Origin: Phycisphaerae bacterium
Lineage (GTDB): Bacteria; Planctomycetota; Phycisphaerae; UBA1845
Direction: 5' to 3'
Length of the DNA: 64,000 nucleotides
Assembly: GCA_022072505.1 (NCBI GenBank)
Contig: JAJVHU010000003.1
Span: forward strand, 18,266 to 82,265
Shown: piece by piece, positions 35,940-44,501 of the stretch
Layout of the letters: each line of letters starts with the position of its first letter
Position numbering within the stretch: the stretch's first letter is position 1
Translations under genes and position numbers: made by a program
Notes under the pieces: model-generated
What the model was told of the DNA's origin: nothing
Seen by the model: only the letters and a program-made list of their open reading frames with translations
Database searches by the model: none

Positions 35940-37547
35940 ATGAGCGACATTCGCATTCTCGTCGCGGACAAGATCGCGGAGCCGGGCCTTGAGCTGCTGA
36001 AGAAGGCCCGGCCCGGAGTCTCGTTCGACGTTCGCGAGGGGCTGTCCCCGCCGGAGTTGGCGCGGACCGTCGGCGAATATGACGGCATGCTGGTGCGGTC
36101 GGCGGTCGACGTCACCGCGGAGGTTCTCAAGTGTCCCGGGAGGTTGTCGGCGATCGCGCGGGCGGGCGTCGGCGTGGACAACATCGACGTGGAATCGGCG
36201 ACGCGGGCGGGGATTCTCGTCCTGAACACGCCGGATGCGAACACGGTCTCGACGGCTGAACACACCGTCGCGATGCTGCTGGCGCTGTTCCGGCGGATTC
36301 CGGATGCGCATGCGCACGTGCGCGGCGGACAGTGGAAGCGGAGCCAGTTCACGGGCGACCAGGTGGCGGGGAAGACGCTCGGCGTGGTCGGATTCGGGCG
36401 GATCGGGCGGGCGGTGGCGAAGCGGGCGCTGGGGCTGGACATGCGGGTGGTCGCGTTCGACCCGTTTGTGGCCGGGGACACGGCGCTGGAGGGAGCGGTC
36501 CGGCTGGTGCGTTCGCTGGATGAACTGCTGCCGCAATGCGACTGCGTGACGCTTCATGCGAGCCTGTCGGACGACAACCGGGCGCTGCTGGGGGCGGAGC
36601 AGTTCCGGCGGATGAATCGCGGGTCGCGGGTGGTGAATTGCGCGCGCGGGGCGCTGATCGACGAGGAGGCGCTGGCGGAGGCGCTGAAGACCGGGCATCT
36701 GGCGGGGGCGGCGATCGACGTTTACGAGAACGAGCCTCCGGCGGGCAGTCCGCTGCTGGCGGCGCCGAACGTGGTGCTCACGCCGCACCTGGCCGCCTCG
36801 ACGGTGGAGGCGCAGACGGCGGTGTCGGTCGAGGCGGTCGAGGTTCTTCTGGCGTACCTCTTGCGCGGCGAGATCCGGTCTGCGGTGAACGTGCGTTCGC
36901 TGCCGGCGCATCTGTCGTCGCGTGAGCGCGCGGTCGTGGATCTGATGGATCGGATGGGTCGCGTCCTGTCGGCGTGGTGCGAGCAGGGGCTGCGCGCGGT
37001 GCGGGTCGACGTGTTCGGCGAGGGGTTCGCGAAGCTGGGAGAGACGTTGGCGCGGCAGGCGGTGGTGGGCCTTCTGAACCCGCATCTGGACGTTCGCGTG
37101 AACGTGGTCAACGCCGCGGAACAGGCGCGGCAGCGCGGCATCCGTCTCGAACACGGGGTTCACGGACCGCGCGACGGCCGGGGCGAGAGCGTGACGCTGA
37201 CGATCGAGACGTCCGCGCAGCCGCATACGATCGAGGGGACGGTGTACGCGGAGATCGGCGCAAGAATCCTGGCGATCGACGGATATCGGATGGAGATCGT
37301 GCCGGACCGGCAGCTGATTCTGATCTTCAATGACGATCGGCCCGGCGTGATCGGCCTGGTGGGGCGGCTTCTCGGGGAGGCCGGGGTGAACATCGCGGAC
37401 ATGGCGCTTTCGCGGCGCGGCAAGACGGCGCTGATGCTGCTGAAGCTGGACGCGGGGCTTCCCGACGCCTTGCGCCGCGAGCTGGAGTCGTGCCGTCCGC
37501 CGATCCTGTCGGTGACGACGGTGAGCCTGCCGCCGCTGAGCGAGTAA
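35940..37547 (+). CDS. serA: D-3-phosphoglycerate dehydrogenase
   Basis: A 535-residue long-form SerA. The substrate domain (1-100 and 290-320) surrounds the NAD domain with GVVGFGRIGRAVAKRA and a NAD-binding Asp at the end of the following strand (AFDPF). NCARGALIDEEAL holds the catalytic Arg, IDVYENEPP the Glu and LTPHLAAST the His. Residues about 320-450 are the allosteric substrate-binding domain, and the last 75 (LILIFNDDRPGVIGLVGRLL ... MLLKLDAGLP) an ACT domain for serine feedback. It catalyses the first step of serine synthesis. ATG 35940 chosen; GTG 35928 is in frame. Confidence 0.95.
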   Translation: MSDIRILVADKIAEPGLELLKKARPGVSFDVREGLSPPELARTVGEYDGMLVRSAVDVTAEVLKCPGRLSAIARAGVGVDNIDVESATRAGILVLNTPDANTVSTAEHTVAMLLALFRRIPDAHAHVRGGQWKRSQFTGDQVAGKTLGVVGFGRIGRAVAKRALGLDMRVVAFDPFVAGDTALEGAVRLVRSLDELLPQCDCVTLHASLSDDNRALLGAEQFRRMNRGSRVVNCARGALIDEEALAEALKTGHLAGAAIDVYENEPPAGSPLLAAPNVVLTPHLAASTVEAQTAVSVEAVEVLLAYLLRGEIRSAVNVRSLPAHLSSRERAVVDLMDRMGRVLSAWCEQGLRAVRVDVFGEGFAKLGETLARQAVVGLLNPHLDVRVNVVNAAEQARQRGIRLEHGVHGPRDGRGESVTLTIETSAQPHTIEGTVYAEIGARILAIDGYRMEIVPDRQLILIFNDDRPGVIGLVGRLLGEAGVNIADMALSRRGKTALMLLKLDAGLPDALRRELESCRPPILSVTTVSLPPLSE

Positions 37548-37618
37548 GATGCCGCTTTGGCGCGCCGTCGGCGGAACCGGCGCGCGATCAGAACGGTTCT
37601 TTCGCACACACGAACCTG

Positions 37619-38596
37619 ATGTCATCGACGGGACAAGTCGGAGGGGAGGTCTGCCTCGGCGTGGACGTCGGAGGCAGCAGCATCAAGGCGGGCCTGGTGG
37701 ACCGGGACGGGAAGGTCGTCGCGTCCGCGGTCATGTCAACGCCGGTCGGGCCTGACGCGGCGGTGGAGACGATCGCGCAGATGTTTGATGCGTTGCTGCG
37801 CGAGGGGCGCGTGGCGCGGTCGGGCGTGGTCGGCGTCGGCGTCGGAACGCCGGGACCGCTCAGCCCCAGCAAGGGTGTGATCTACCGCTGCGCGAACCTT
37901 GAGGGCTGGATCGACGTGTCGATCCGCGACCTGGTATCGCGTCGCCTCGATCTTCCGGTGGTGTTCGACAACGACGGGAACCTGGCGGCGTTCGGGGAGT
38001 ACTGGGCGGGCGCTGGGGGGCGCGGTGGCGACATGATCGCGCTGACGCTGGGGACGGGCGTCGGATGCGGGATCATCATCGAGGGTCGGATTCTTCACGG
38101 ACATTTTGAGAACGCGGCGGAGGTCGGGCACATCATCGTCGAGCGTGACGGCCGGCCGTGCCCCTGCGGACAACGAGGATGCCTGGAGCAGTATGCGTCA
38201 GCGGCGGGCCTGACGAAGCGGGTCAAGGAAGCGCTGGCGGCGGGGGCTGCGTCACGGCTTGGCGACGACCACGGGCGTCATCTTGACGAGATCACCAGCC
38301 GGTCGATCGCGGAGGCGGCCCGGGAGGGGGACGCGCTGTGTGCTCGGTTGTGGCGCGACGCATGCGCGTATCTGGCGATCGCGTGCATCAATCTGCAACA
38401 CGTCATCAACCCCGCTACGATCGTGCTGGGAGGGGGGCTTGCCGAGGCGGGGGACTTTCTTCTGGATGGCGTCCGGGGCGCGTTCCTGCATCATCGCTGG
38501 AGGCTGGCCGATGATTTTCCGGTGATCCGGCGTGCGGTCCTGGGGTACGACGCCGGAATGATCGGGGCGGCGGGATGGGCGTGGGCGACCCGGTGA
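37619..38596 (+). CDS. ROK-family sugar kinase, glucokinase-like
   Basis: A 325-residue ASKHA kinase. The ATP loop is LGVDVGGSSIKAGLVD, the sugar-binding EGWIDVSIRDLVS and NDGNLAAFGEYW (catalytic Asp), LTLGTGVGCGIIIEGRILHG, and the ROK zinc motif EVGHIIVERDGRPCPCGQRGCLEQYAS with His and three Cys. Typical glucokinases of the ROK family carry GNAAALAE at the Asp motif, which this closely resembles. It phosphorylates glucose or a related hexose. The start at ATG 37619 is in the same frame as upstream sequence that overlaps serA. Confidence 0.93.
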   Translation: MSSTGQVGGEVCLGVDVGGSSIKAGLVDRDGKVVASAVMSTPVGPDAAVETIAQMFDALLREGRVARSGVVGVGVGTPGPLSPSKGVIYRCANLEGWIDVSIRDLVSRRLDLPVVFDNDGNLAAFGEYWAGAGGRGGDMIALTLGTGVGCGIIIEGRILHGHFENAAEVGHIIVERDGRPCPCGQRGCLEQYASAAGLTKRVKEALAAGAASRLGDDHGRHLDEITSRSIAEAAREGDALCARLWRDACAYLAIACINLQHVINPATIVLGGGLAEAGDFLLDGVRGAFLHHRWRLADDFPVIRRAVLGYDAGMIGAAGWAWATR

Positions 38597-38729
38597 GACA
38601 TTTTTCCCGGCGGCGTCAGCGCCCGCGGTTTCAGAAGATACCTGAGATATCCGGCACGATCTTCGGTAAGATAGGAAGGAGCCGCGTGGCAGGGGGAGCG
38701 GCGGGCGCGGGTCGAAGGGGGAAAAAGAG

Positions 38730-39659
38730 ATGAGACGTCAGGAATCGCGGCGGAAGGCGTTTACGCTGATCGAACTTCTGGTCGTGATAGCGATCATTGC
38801 GCTGCTGATATCGATCCTCCTTCCGGCGTTGTCCCGGGCACGGGCGCAGTCGAAGCGGACGGTCTGCACGACGCGCCTGCGCACGCTCGGTCAGGGGCTG
38901 GTGCTTTACGGCAATGAGAACGGGGATTTTCTGGTTCCGGGGCGTCTGCCGCGGGTCAATGATTTTCACTGGAGCGTGGAGATCGAGGGGGGCAAGAAGT
39001 ATCGACCGACGTTTCTGGCGATGATGGGGACGCAGGTGGGGATCCCCGCGTTCGATCACCCGATGCCGGATCGCACTCAACAGGATCGGTTCGGCGAGCC
39101 GGGAGACCAGCAGAATTACAGCAATGAAGTGTACGTCTGTCCCGAGGCTCCGGACTGGACGGACGAGCGGAATGCGTGCTTCGGGTACAATTACCAGTTT
39201 CTCGGGAATTCGCGTCTGCGATCGGATGCCGACGACGACAAGGACTTCAGGAACTGGCCGGTGACGCTGGTGCGGATCAAGTCTCCGGGTTCGTGCGTGG
39301 CGGTGGCGGATTCGATGGGTACGGCGGCGACGTTCGGGCGACGAGAGCGAATTCAATACGAGAACAACGCGCGGATCGCCGAGATGCTCGGAAACGAGGG
39401 GTTCAACCTGGATCCGCCCCTGGTGGATCCCACCAACGGCGAGATGGCCGGGTTCCCGCTGGATCGCACGGCGATTCACGAGCGTCATCTGGGCAAGGCG
39501 GCGACGCTGTGGGTGGACGGACACGTCGACGCCCAGAGCTTGAAGGAGCTGGGTTATGAAGTGGATCCGGAAGGGCGGGTGCTCTTCGGGACGACCGCGA
39601 CAGCGAACAACCGCTTCTTCAGCGCGGACCAGCGGAACGAGCCGTGGCTGGAGGAATAA
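38730..39659 (+). CDS. Prepilin-type N-terminal cleavage/methylation protein with H-x9-DG-like tail
   Basis: A 309-residue protein behind GGGGGAAAAAGAG. The leader RRQESRRKA precedes [20 protein letters not shown], a type IV pilin-type helix with the conserved Glu at mature +5. Cleavage would be after Ala rather than the usual Gly, which prepilin peptidases tolerate. The mature part is mostly beta with a segment [13 protein letters not shown] near the end, the H-x-DG signature of the planctomycete pseudopilin-like families. Such proteins occur in dozens of copies in these genomes, probably exported by a type II secretion-like system and assembled on the surface. TAAGAT at 38667-38672 is a possible -10. 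Confidence 0.85.
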   Translation: MRRQESRRKAFTLIELLVVIAIIALLISILLPALSRARAQSKRTVCTTRLRTLGQGLVLYGNENGDFLVPGRLPRVNDFHWSVEIEGGKKYRPTFLAMMGTQVGIPAFDHPMPDRTQQDRFGEPGDQQNYSNEVYVCPEAPDWTDERNACFGYNYQFLGNSRLRSDADDDKDFRNWPVTLVRIKSPGSCVAVADSMGTAATFGRRERIQYENNARIAEMLGNEGFNLDPPLVDPTNGEMAGFPLDRTAIHERHLGKAATLWVDGHVDAQSLKELGYEVDPEGRVLFGTTATANNRFFSADQRNEPWLEE

Positions 39660-39788
39660 CCCGGCAGCCGGTTCCGCGACAGCCGGCGTGCGTCCGGTGC
39701 GCGCTCCGGGATAGGCATCCGTAACCGGCCCCCCGCGACGACGCAGACGTCGTAGCAACAGCCGTCCGGCGGAAGGCGGAGCACCTCA

Positions 39789-39822
39789 TTACGGACGCGG
39801 CTCGACGGGCGCGGCTCGGTAT
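39789..39822 (+). repeat. Dispersed repeat, short partial copy
   Basis: ACGGACGCGGCTCG (39791-39804) runs directly into ACGGGCGCGGCTCGGT (39805-39820), two imperfect tandem copies of the family core, just before the stop of the histone-like gene on the other strand. Confidence 0.65.
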
Positions 39823-39847
39823 TACATCAACGCCCAAGGCGACACGA

Positions 39848-40045
39848 TCAGCCGGCGGCGTGCCCCTCTTCGGTGGAGCGTTCCTCAAGGATCTTCTTTC
39901 GCACGTCCTGAGCGGCGTTTTTGATGTCCTGCATTTTCTTGCGGACGCGGGTTCCCGCCGCCTTGTTGCCGCCGGCGGCCTTGGCGACGTCTTCTTCCGC
40001 TTCCTCCACGAGTTGCTTGAGCTTCTCGAATTCCGGCATCGGCAT
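39848..40045 (-). CDS. Small histone H1-like (Hc1-type) protein
   Basis: A 65-residue protein with AAGGAG eleven bases before ATG 40045. The sequence FEKLKQLVEEAEEDVAKA then GNKAAGTRVRKKMQDIKN resembles the N-terminal coiled-coil domain of chlamydial Hc1/HctA and its planctomycete relatives. The lysine/alanine-rich C-terminal tail of full Hc1 is absent or replaced by a short acidic end, so DNA binding is less certain. It probably affects chromatin or acts as a small helical scaffold. The frame extends upstream to 40225 but lacks a good start. Confidence 0.8.
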   Translation of the reverse strand: MPMPEFEKLKQLVEEAEEDVAKAAGGNKAAGTRVRKKMQDIKNAAQDVRKKILEERSTEEGHAAG

Positions 40046-40397
40046 AGTCAGATAATCTCCTTCCCGGGATGTCCGCAGTCCGCAGACTAAGGCAATATCG
40101 GCGAAAAGTGCCTTCCGGGGCGAGTGTAACGATGAATCGCCCGGCAGGAAAGCGCCGCCTGCGCATCCGGGGCGGGTAAGCACACGTGGAAAATCGATCC
40201 ACGCGCAGCCCCCAAATTGCCTCAACCGCTCAATATTGTGTTAATTCAGGAAGTTTACGCGCTTGGACCGGCAAGGATCGACCTTCCGATAAGTATCGGG
40301 TCGGTGCCGAACGACGGGTGGCCGGTGACGCGCCGGCGTGTTCCGGGCGGTGGTTCGGTCCAGAACGTCGGGGTTCTCCGCCAGGGGGTTTCGGAAG
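40046..40397. other. 352-bp divergent gap
   Basis: Between the divergent histone-like and TPR genes. A locally AT-rich stretch near 40230-40255 (CAATATTGTGTTAATTC) may be a promoter for either gene. No gene supported. Confidence 0.5.
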
Positions 40398-41606
40398 ATG
40401 AGCGACGGACGGGTGTTTGCGTTCCTGATCGGGTTGACGACGGCGTGGGTTCGGGGCGGGGAGGCTCCTCCGCATCAGATCGTTCACTCGGCGCAGTTTG
40501 ATGTCGAGTACGAGGTCGGGGAAGTCGCGCTGCCGCTGACGACGGTGGAGCTGTGGTATCGACGCGAATCCGGGTCGGCGTGGGAATGCTACGGAAAAGA
40601 TGCGGATCGGCAGAGTCCGGTGAGATTCGTCGCGCCGTCGGAGGGGTTTTATGAGTTGTTTCTGATCGCGGGGAACACGACCGGAATTTCCTCTCAGCCG
40701 CCGTTGCCGAAATCTGAACCGCATCTGCGGGTGTTCGTGGATTCGACGCCGCCGGCGGCACAGTTGCACCCGGCGAGGATCGAGTTGCGGGACGGCCGGC
40801 GCGTGCTGGTGGTGCGCTGGTCGGCGCTGGATGCGCATCTGCTGCCGCGCGGCATCGAGCTTTCGTACCAGGGCGACGGGGAATCGACGTGGCGGCTGAT
40901 CAGCGACGAGCGTCTAAGCAACTCGGGTCAGTATGACTGGCTGATCCCGGCGGACTTGACGGGTTTGATCCGGCTGCGGCTTCGAGCGTACGACCGGGGC
41001 GGACACGCGGGGGAAGCGTTGAGCGATCCGGTGGACGTGACGGCGCCGGTCGCGCCGCAGGCGGCTTCGAGGGCGTCCGTCGCGCGGAGCACGACCGAGG
41101 CGGCGAGGGCGGCGCGACTGCTGGCGGAGGCGCGTGAAGCGCGACAACGCCGATCGCTGCGGCTTGCGCTGGCGCGGGCGACGGAGGCGGCGCGGCTGGA
41201 TCCGACCAATGTCGAGGCGATTGCCGAGCTGGGGAGCGTTCTTTACGATCTTGGAGAGCGGGATCGGGCCGGGGATGCGTTCGAGTTGGCGCTCGGTCTT
41301 GACGCGGGGCATCGGGAATCGCGGTCGGGGTTTGCGCGGGTGCTGGTGCAGCGGCACGAGCTGGAGCGAGCCGGCGAACATCTGCAATACCTTGTCGGTC
41401 GCGATCCGAACGACGCGCGGACGTGGATGGATCTTGGCGACGTCATGCTGAAGCGCGGGGACGACGTCGGGGCGCGGGAGTGCTACCACCGGGCGGCGAC
41501 GGCGGATCCTCGGGCGACGGACGTGGCGGCGGCGGTGCAGAAGCGGCTGGACAATCTTGACGTTCTGCGGCGGCGGTTCAGCGGCGCCGCGGCGGGATCG
41601 GATTAA
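40398..41606 (+). CDS. Secreted tetratricopeptide-repeat protein
   Basis: A 402-residue protein with a short signal peptide (FAFLIGLTTAWV, cleavage near 21). Residues about 25-120 and 125-215 look like two beta-sandwich modules (LTTVELWYRRESGSAW, GYYELFLIAGNTTG, then VVRWSALDAHLLPRGIELSY) of fibronectin type. From about 240 to 395 there are four TPR-like helical pairs (RQRRSLRLALARATEAARLDP, AIAELGSVLYDLGERDRAGDAFELALGLD, and further). TPRs usually mediate protein-protein contact, here outside the cytoplasm. Its stop codon TAA at 41604-41606 lies in the left end of the repeat element. Confidence 0.75.
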   Translation: MSDGRVFAFLIGLTTAWVRGGEAPPHQIVHSAQFDVEYEVGEVALPLTTVELWYRRESGSAWECYGKDADRQSPVRFVAPSEGFYELFLIAGNTTGISSQPPLPKSEPHLRVFVDSTPPAAQLHPARIELRDGRRVLVVRWSALDAHLLPRGIELSYQGDGESTWRLISDERLSNSGQYDWLIPADLTGLIRLRLRAYDRGGHAGEALSDPVDVTAPVAPQAASRASVARSTTEAARAARLLAEAREARQRRSLRLALARATEAARLDPTNVEAIAELGSVLYDLGERDRAGDAFELALGLDAGHRESRSGFARVLVQRHELERAGEHLQYLVGRDPNDARTWMDLGDVMLKRGDDVGARECYHRAATADPRATDVAAAVQKRLDNLDVLRRRFSGAAAGSD

Positions 41607-41688
41607 GACGTTGTTGCAAAACGGCCGGTACAGACGGGAAAAAGAACGCTTCCTGACGGGCGCGGCTCGGTTTTGCAACAGCGTCTAA
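41603..41688 (+). repeat. Dispersed MITE-like element, near-complete copy with terminal inverted repeats
   Basis: About 86 bp with imperfect terminal inverted repeats (TTAAGACGTTGTTGCAAAA left; TTTTGCAACAGCGTCTAA right). A 40-nt central block (41636-41675) is identical to 50005-50044 of the second copy. It lies between the TPR stop codon and the holA start, 11 bp before the latter. Confidence 0.85.
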
Positions 41689-41699
41689 GAGGAAGCGAC

Positions 41700-42722
41700 G
41701 TGGCGGCACGCGGGGCACAAGCAGACGGTGCGGCGCCGGTGGAGGCGCCGGTTCGCGCCGTGGTCTCGGAGGACGGTTTTCTGCGTCGGCGGGCGCTGCG
41801 GGGGATTCTGGGCTCCCTGGAGCGAGCGTCCGGCGGCGACCTTCATATCTCCGACTTCGACGGCAGGCAGGCGGCGTTGGCGGAAGTGCTCGACGAGGCC
41901 CGGACGGTGTCGATGTTCGGGGGGCGTCGCGTCGTCGTGGTCGAGGACGGCGAGACCCTTGTTTCGCGGCACCGTGAGGCGATCGAGCGATACCTGGAGG
42001 ATCCGTCGCCGACGGGGGTGATCGTGCTGGTGTGCGCGTCGCTGGACAAGCGGACGCGGGTGTACAAGGCGCTGGCGGCGGGCGGGGCGGTCGAAGAGAT
42101 CGAGACCTTCCGCGGGCGGGCGCTGACCGGCTGGCTCATCCGCCACGCGCAGCAGGAATACGGGAAAGCGCTTTCGGAGCGGACGGCGGCGCTGATCCGG
42201 GAGCTGGCGGGCGACGAGATGGGCCTGCTGGACATGGAGCTGGCGAAGCTGGCGACGTACGTGGGCGATCGACGGGATATCCGCGAGACGGACGTGGAGG
42301 CGCTGCTGTCGACGTGGCGCGAGGAGAACGTTTTCGCGCTGCTGGACGCGATGGCGGACGGAGACACGGCGGCGGCGATCGCGCACTGGCGACAGGTGCT
42401 GGCGACGGATCCCGCCGCGAAGGACCGGTCGATCGGCGGGTTGGCGTGGGGGGTGCGGCGGTTGCTTCAGGCGCGTCGGGCGCTGGACGAGGGGCAGTCG
42501 GTGTTCCGGATTGCATCGGGCATGTTGCGCGGCGATGCGCACGTGGTCGAGCGCCGGTTGTCGCGGGTGACGGCCCGTCAGATCGAGAAGCAGCTTTCGG
42601 ACCTTCACGCGGCGGAGCTGGCGATCAAGACGGGCGGAAGCGCGGCGCTGGCGATCGAGAAGTGGATCGTGACGCACAGCGCGGGCGGGCGGCGCGCGAC
42701 GACGGCGCGGGCGATGTCGTGA
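41700..42722 (+). CDS. holA: DNA polymerase III delta subunit
   Basis: A 340-residue protein from GTG 41700 behind AGAGGAAG. The AAA-like N-terminus (VVSEDGFLRRRALRGIL, RRVVVVEDGETLV, LVCASLDKRTRVYKAL) lacks a Walker A, as is usual in delta. The middle helices (GLLDMELAKLATYVGDRRDI, VEALLSTWREENVFALLDAMADGD) and collar domain (GGLAWGVRRLLQARRALDEG, LHAAELAIKTGG) match HolA. Delta opens the sliding clamp in the clamp loader complex. The repeat element is immediately upstream, so transcription may run through it from the TPR gene. Confidence 0.9.
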   Translation: MAARGAQADGAAPVEAPVRAVVSEDGFLRRRALRGILGSLERASGGDLHISDFDGRQAALAEVLDEARTVSMFGGRRVVVVEDGETLVSRHREAIERYLEDPSPTGVIVLVCASLDKRTRVYKALAAGGAVEEIETFRGRALTGWLIRHAQQEYGKALSERTAALIRELAGDEMGLLDMELAKLATYVGDRRDIRETDVEALLSTWREENVFALLDAMADGDTAAAIAHWRQVLATDPAAKDRSIGGLAWGVRRLLQARRALDEGQSVFRIASGMLRGDAHVVERRLSRVTARQIEKQLSDLHAAELAIKTGGSAALAIEKWIVTHSAGGRRATTARAMS

Positions 42723-42752
42723 TGACGCGGCGCCGGCGGAGATCGTGAGGCG

Positions 42753-42780
42753 AAAAAAAAAGGGCGGGAGGATTCCGCCC
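42753..42780 (-). terminator. Candidate terminator hairpin with T-run on the minus strand
   Basis: GGGCGG (42762-42767) pairs with CCGCCC (42775-42780). A run of nine A precedes it on the plus strand, so on the minus strand the hairpin is followed by T9, the shape of an intrinsic terminator. No minus-strand gene ends here, so it would stop antisense transcripts. Confidence 0.4.
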
Positions 42781-42796
42781 GACGGAGGCGATCGGC

Positions 42797-44299
42797 ATGG
42801 ACGCCGGACAAGGATCGGATGCGCGCCGCGCATCCTGCGACGAAAGGAATCATGCGGACCCGAGAAGGCGAGCGATCCGGGAGGTTCGCGCTCTGCCCGC
42901 GGCCTTCCGTCGGTTCGAAACTCGCGGGGCCGCGGTCTCATCTCGTTTGTCGCGCGTGTTCCCCCTGGATCCTGCTGAACGACGTCGAAGCAAAGGAACC
43001 GCGGCGCGGGGATGCGCGTCGCGTCATGGCGCCGTCCTTGCATGCGCGACCGCCTGGTTCCTGCTGGCGAGCATAACCGGGTGCCTCAACCGAGGTCAGG
43101 CGGCGCCGAAGGGGGCGGTCGCGTTCGACCCTCAGGAATCCTGGCAGGACACGGACGCGCCCGCGGAGGCGGCGCCCGACGAGACCGCGATCGTTCAGAC
43201 GGACATCGATGAGTTTCTCGAGGAACTCCGCCGCGCGCAGCCGTCATCCGGGGCGGGTTCGACGTCGTCGGATGTTCCGCCCGCGACGCAACAAGCCCCC
43301 GTCGCCCGGACCGCGGACGCCCGGCCGATCGACGGAGATGACAGGGTCTCGTCCAAGACGGACGGCGCCAACGCAGCGGTTTCGATCGATGCGGATGCGC
43401 CCGGTCCGGCGATCGAGGCCGCGGCGGAATTGTCCGGGGACTCTGCGGTTTCGACCGAGTCCGCGCCGGCGCTTCCGGTCATCAAGGTCGTGCGCGTCGC
43501 CCGGGGGGCCGGGCCGACGGCGAGTGACGCCGGATCGTCCCCTGCGCCAGCGGAAGTGTCGAACCAGCCGGTGGACGCGTCGCCGCCGGCCGCGCGTCTG
43601 TCGATTTCGGAATACCTTGAGCAACTCGGCAGCGAGGAATGCGAGCTGAGTCCGGTGGAGCGTGCGTGGCGGGGAAGCCTGATCGGTCTGGCGCTGGGGG
43701 ACGCGGGGCGCGCCGCGGACCTCTCCGCGGAGCTGGCGCCGAACCAGCGGGAGTTGTTGACCGTCGCGGCGGATGCGATCAGCGCGGCGCGGCGCGCGAT
43801 GCTGGATCCGGCGACCGGGGCGAACGCGGCGCTGGCTGCGGCGCAGCAGCTTCAGGAGATCCTCTCGCCGCTCGCCGATCTTTCGATGCCGACGACCGCA
43901 CTGTGCCGCCGCGTGCTGACCTTCGGCGTCTACGAAGCGATGCCGGCGGATCAGTTCGTCGCCGGGCGGGTGAATCACACGATCCTCTACTGCGAAGTCC
44001 GGAACTTCGCCTCGCAGCCGGAGGAGGGCGTCTACGTCAGCCGGTTTGAAAGCCGCGTCGAACTGCTGACGGCGGACGGACGATCGGTCTGGGAGCAGCC
44101 GCCGGCGAACATCGAGGACCGCTGCACGCGGCGCAGAAGCGACTTCTTCATCGCCCACCGCCTGACGCTGCCGCCGACGATCCCCGCGGGGGAATACGTG
44201 CTGAAGGTCGAGCTGCACGACAAGCTCGCGGGCAAGATGAACGAGTCCGCGACGCCGCTGACCCTCCTGGGCGGACTCTCGCTGACGCGGGGGGAGTGA
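42797..44299 (+). CDS. Putative lipoprotein with acidic linker, unknown family
   Basis: A 500-residue reading frame with GGAGG nine bases before ATG 42797. A lipobox-like LLASITGC sits near residue 94 after a hydrophobic stretch (VLACATAWF); the first 80 residues are Arg-rich, an unusually long n-region, so the true start may be an internal GTG (42956). Residues about 105-265 are low-complexity, rich in Ala, Asp, Pro and Ser. From about 275 a folded part (ISEYLEQLGSEECELSPVERAW ... TLPPTIPAGEYVLKVELHDKL) ends in beta strands typical of an extracytoplasmic C-terminal domain. Family not recognised. It is followed by the ABC ATPase after 202 bp. Confidence 0.6.
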   Translation: MDAGQGSDARRASCDERNHADPRRRAIREVRALPAAFRRFETRGAAVSSRLSRVFPLDPAERRRSKGTAARGCASRHGAVLACATAWFLLASITGCLNRGQAAPKGAVAFDPQESWQDTDAPAEAAPDETAIVQTDIDEFLEELRRAQPSSGAGSTSSDVPPATQQAPVARTADARPIDGDDRVSSKTDGANAAVSIDADAPGPAIEAAAELSGDSAVSTESAPALPVIKVVRVARGAGPTASDAGSSPAPAEVSNQPVDASPPAARLSISEYLEQLGSEECELSPVERAWRGSLIGLALGDAGRAADLSAELAPNQRELLTVAADAISAARRAMLDPATGANAALAAAQQLQEILSPLADLSMPTTALCRRVLTFGVYEAMPADQFVAGRVNHTILYCEVRNFASQPEEGVYVSRFESRVELLTADGRSVWEQPPANIEDRCTRRRSDFFIAHRLTLPPTIPAGEYVLKVELHDKLAGKMNESATPLTLLGGLSLTRGE

Positions 44300-44501
44300 G
44301 CGGAGGAGGCGACGCACGACTGGCGCGGGGGCGGCTCAAACCGCGGATTGACGGTCAAAAACCTGCAAGAGACAATCAAGCGTCCTGAATCGGATGCTCG
44401 CTCAACGATCCGGGAGTGCGAAGCGTCGCTTTGCACGTGCAGACGGGCGGATTGAATCCCCTGGGATTCCGGGCGTATTTCGCGATCAGGACGCCGGCCT
44501 C

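Noticed and set aside
33861..37625. A 1254-codon open frame on the minus strand
   Set aside because: It lies antisense across the glycosyltransferase, enoyl-CoA hydratase, SerA and ROK genes, and its product is Arg/His/Pro-rich without any domain; a GC-driven shadow frame.
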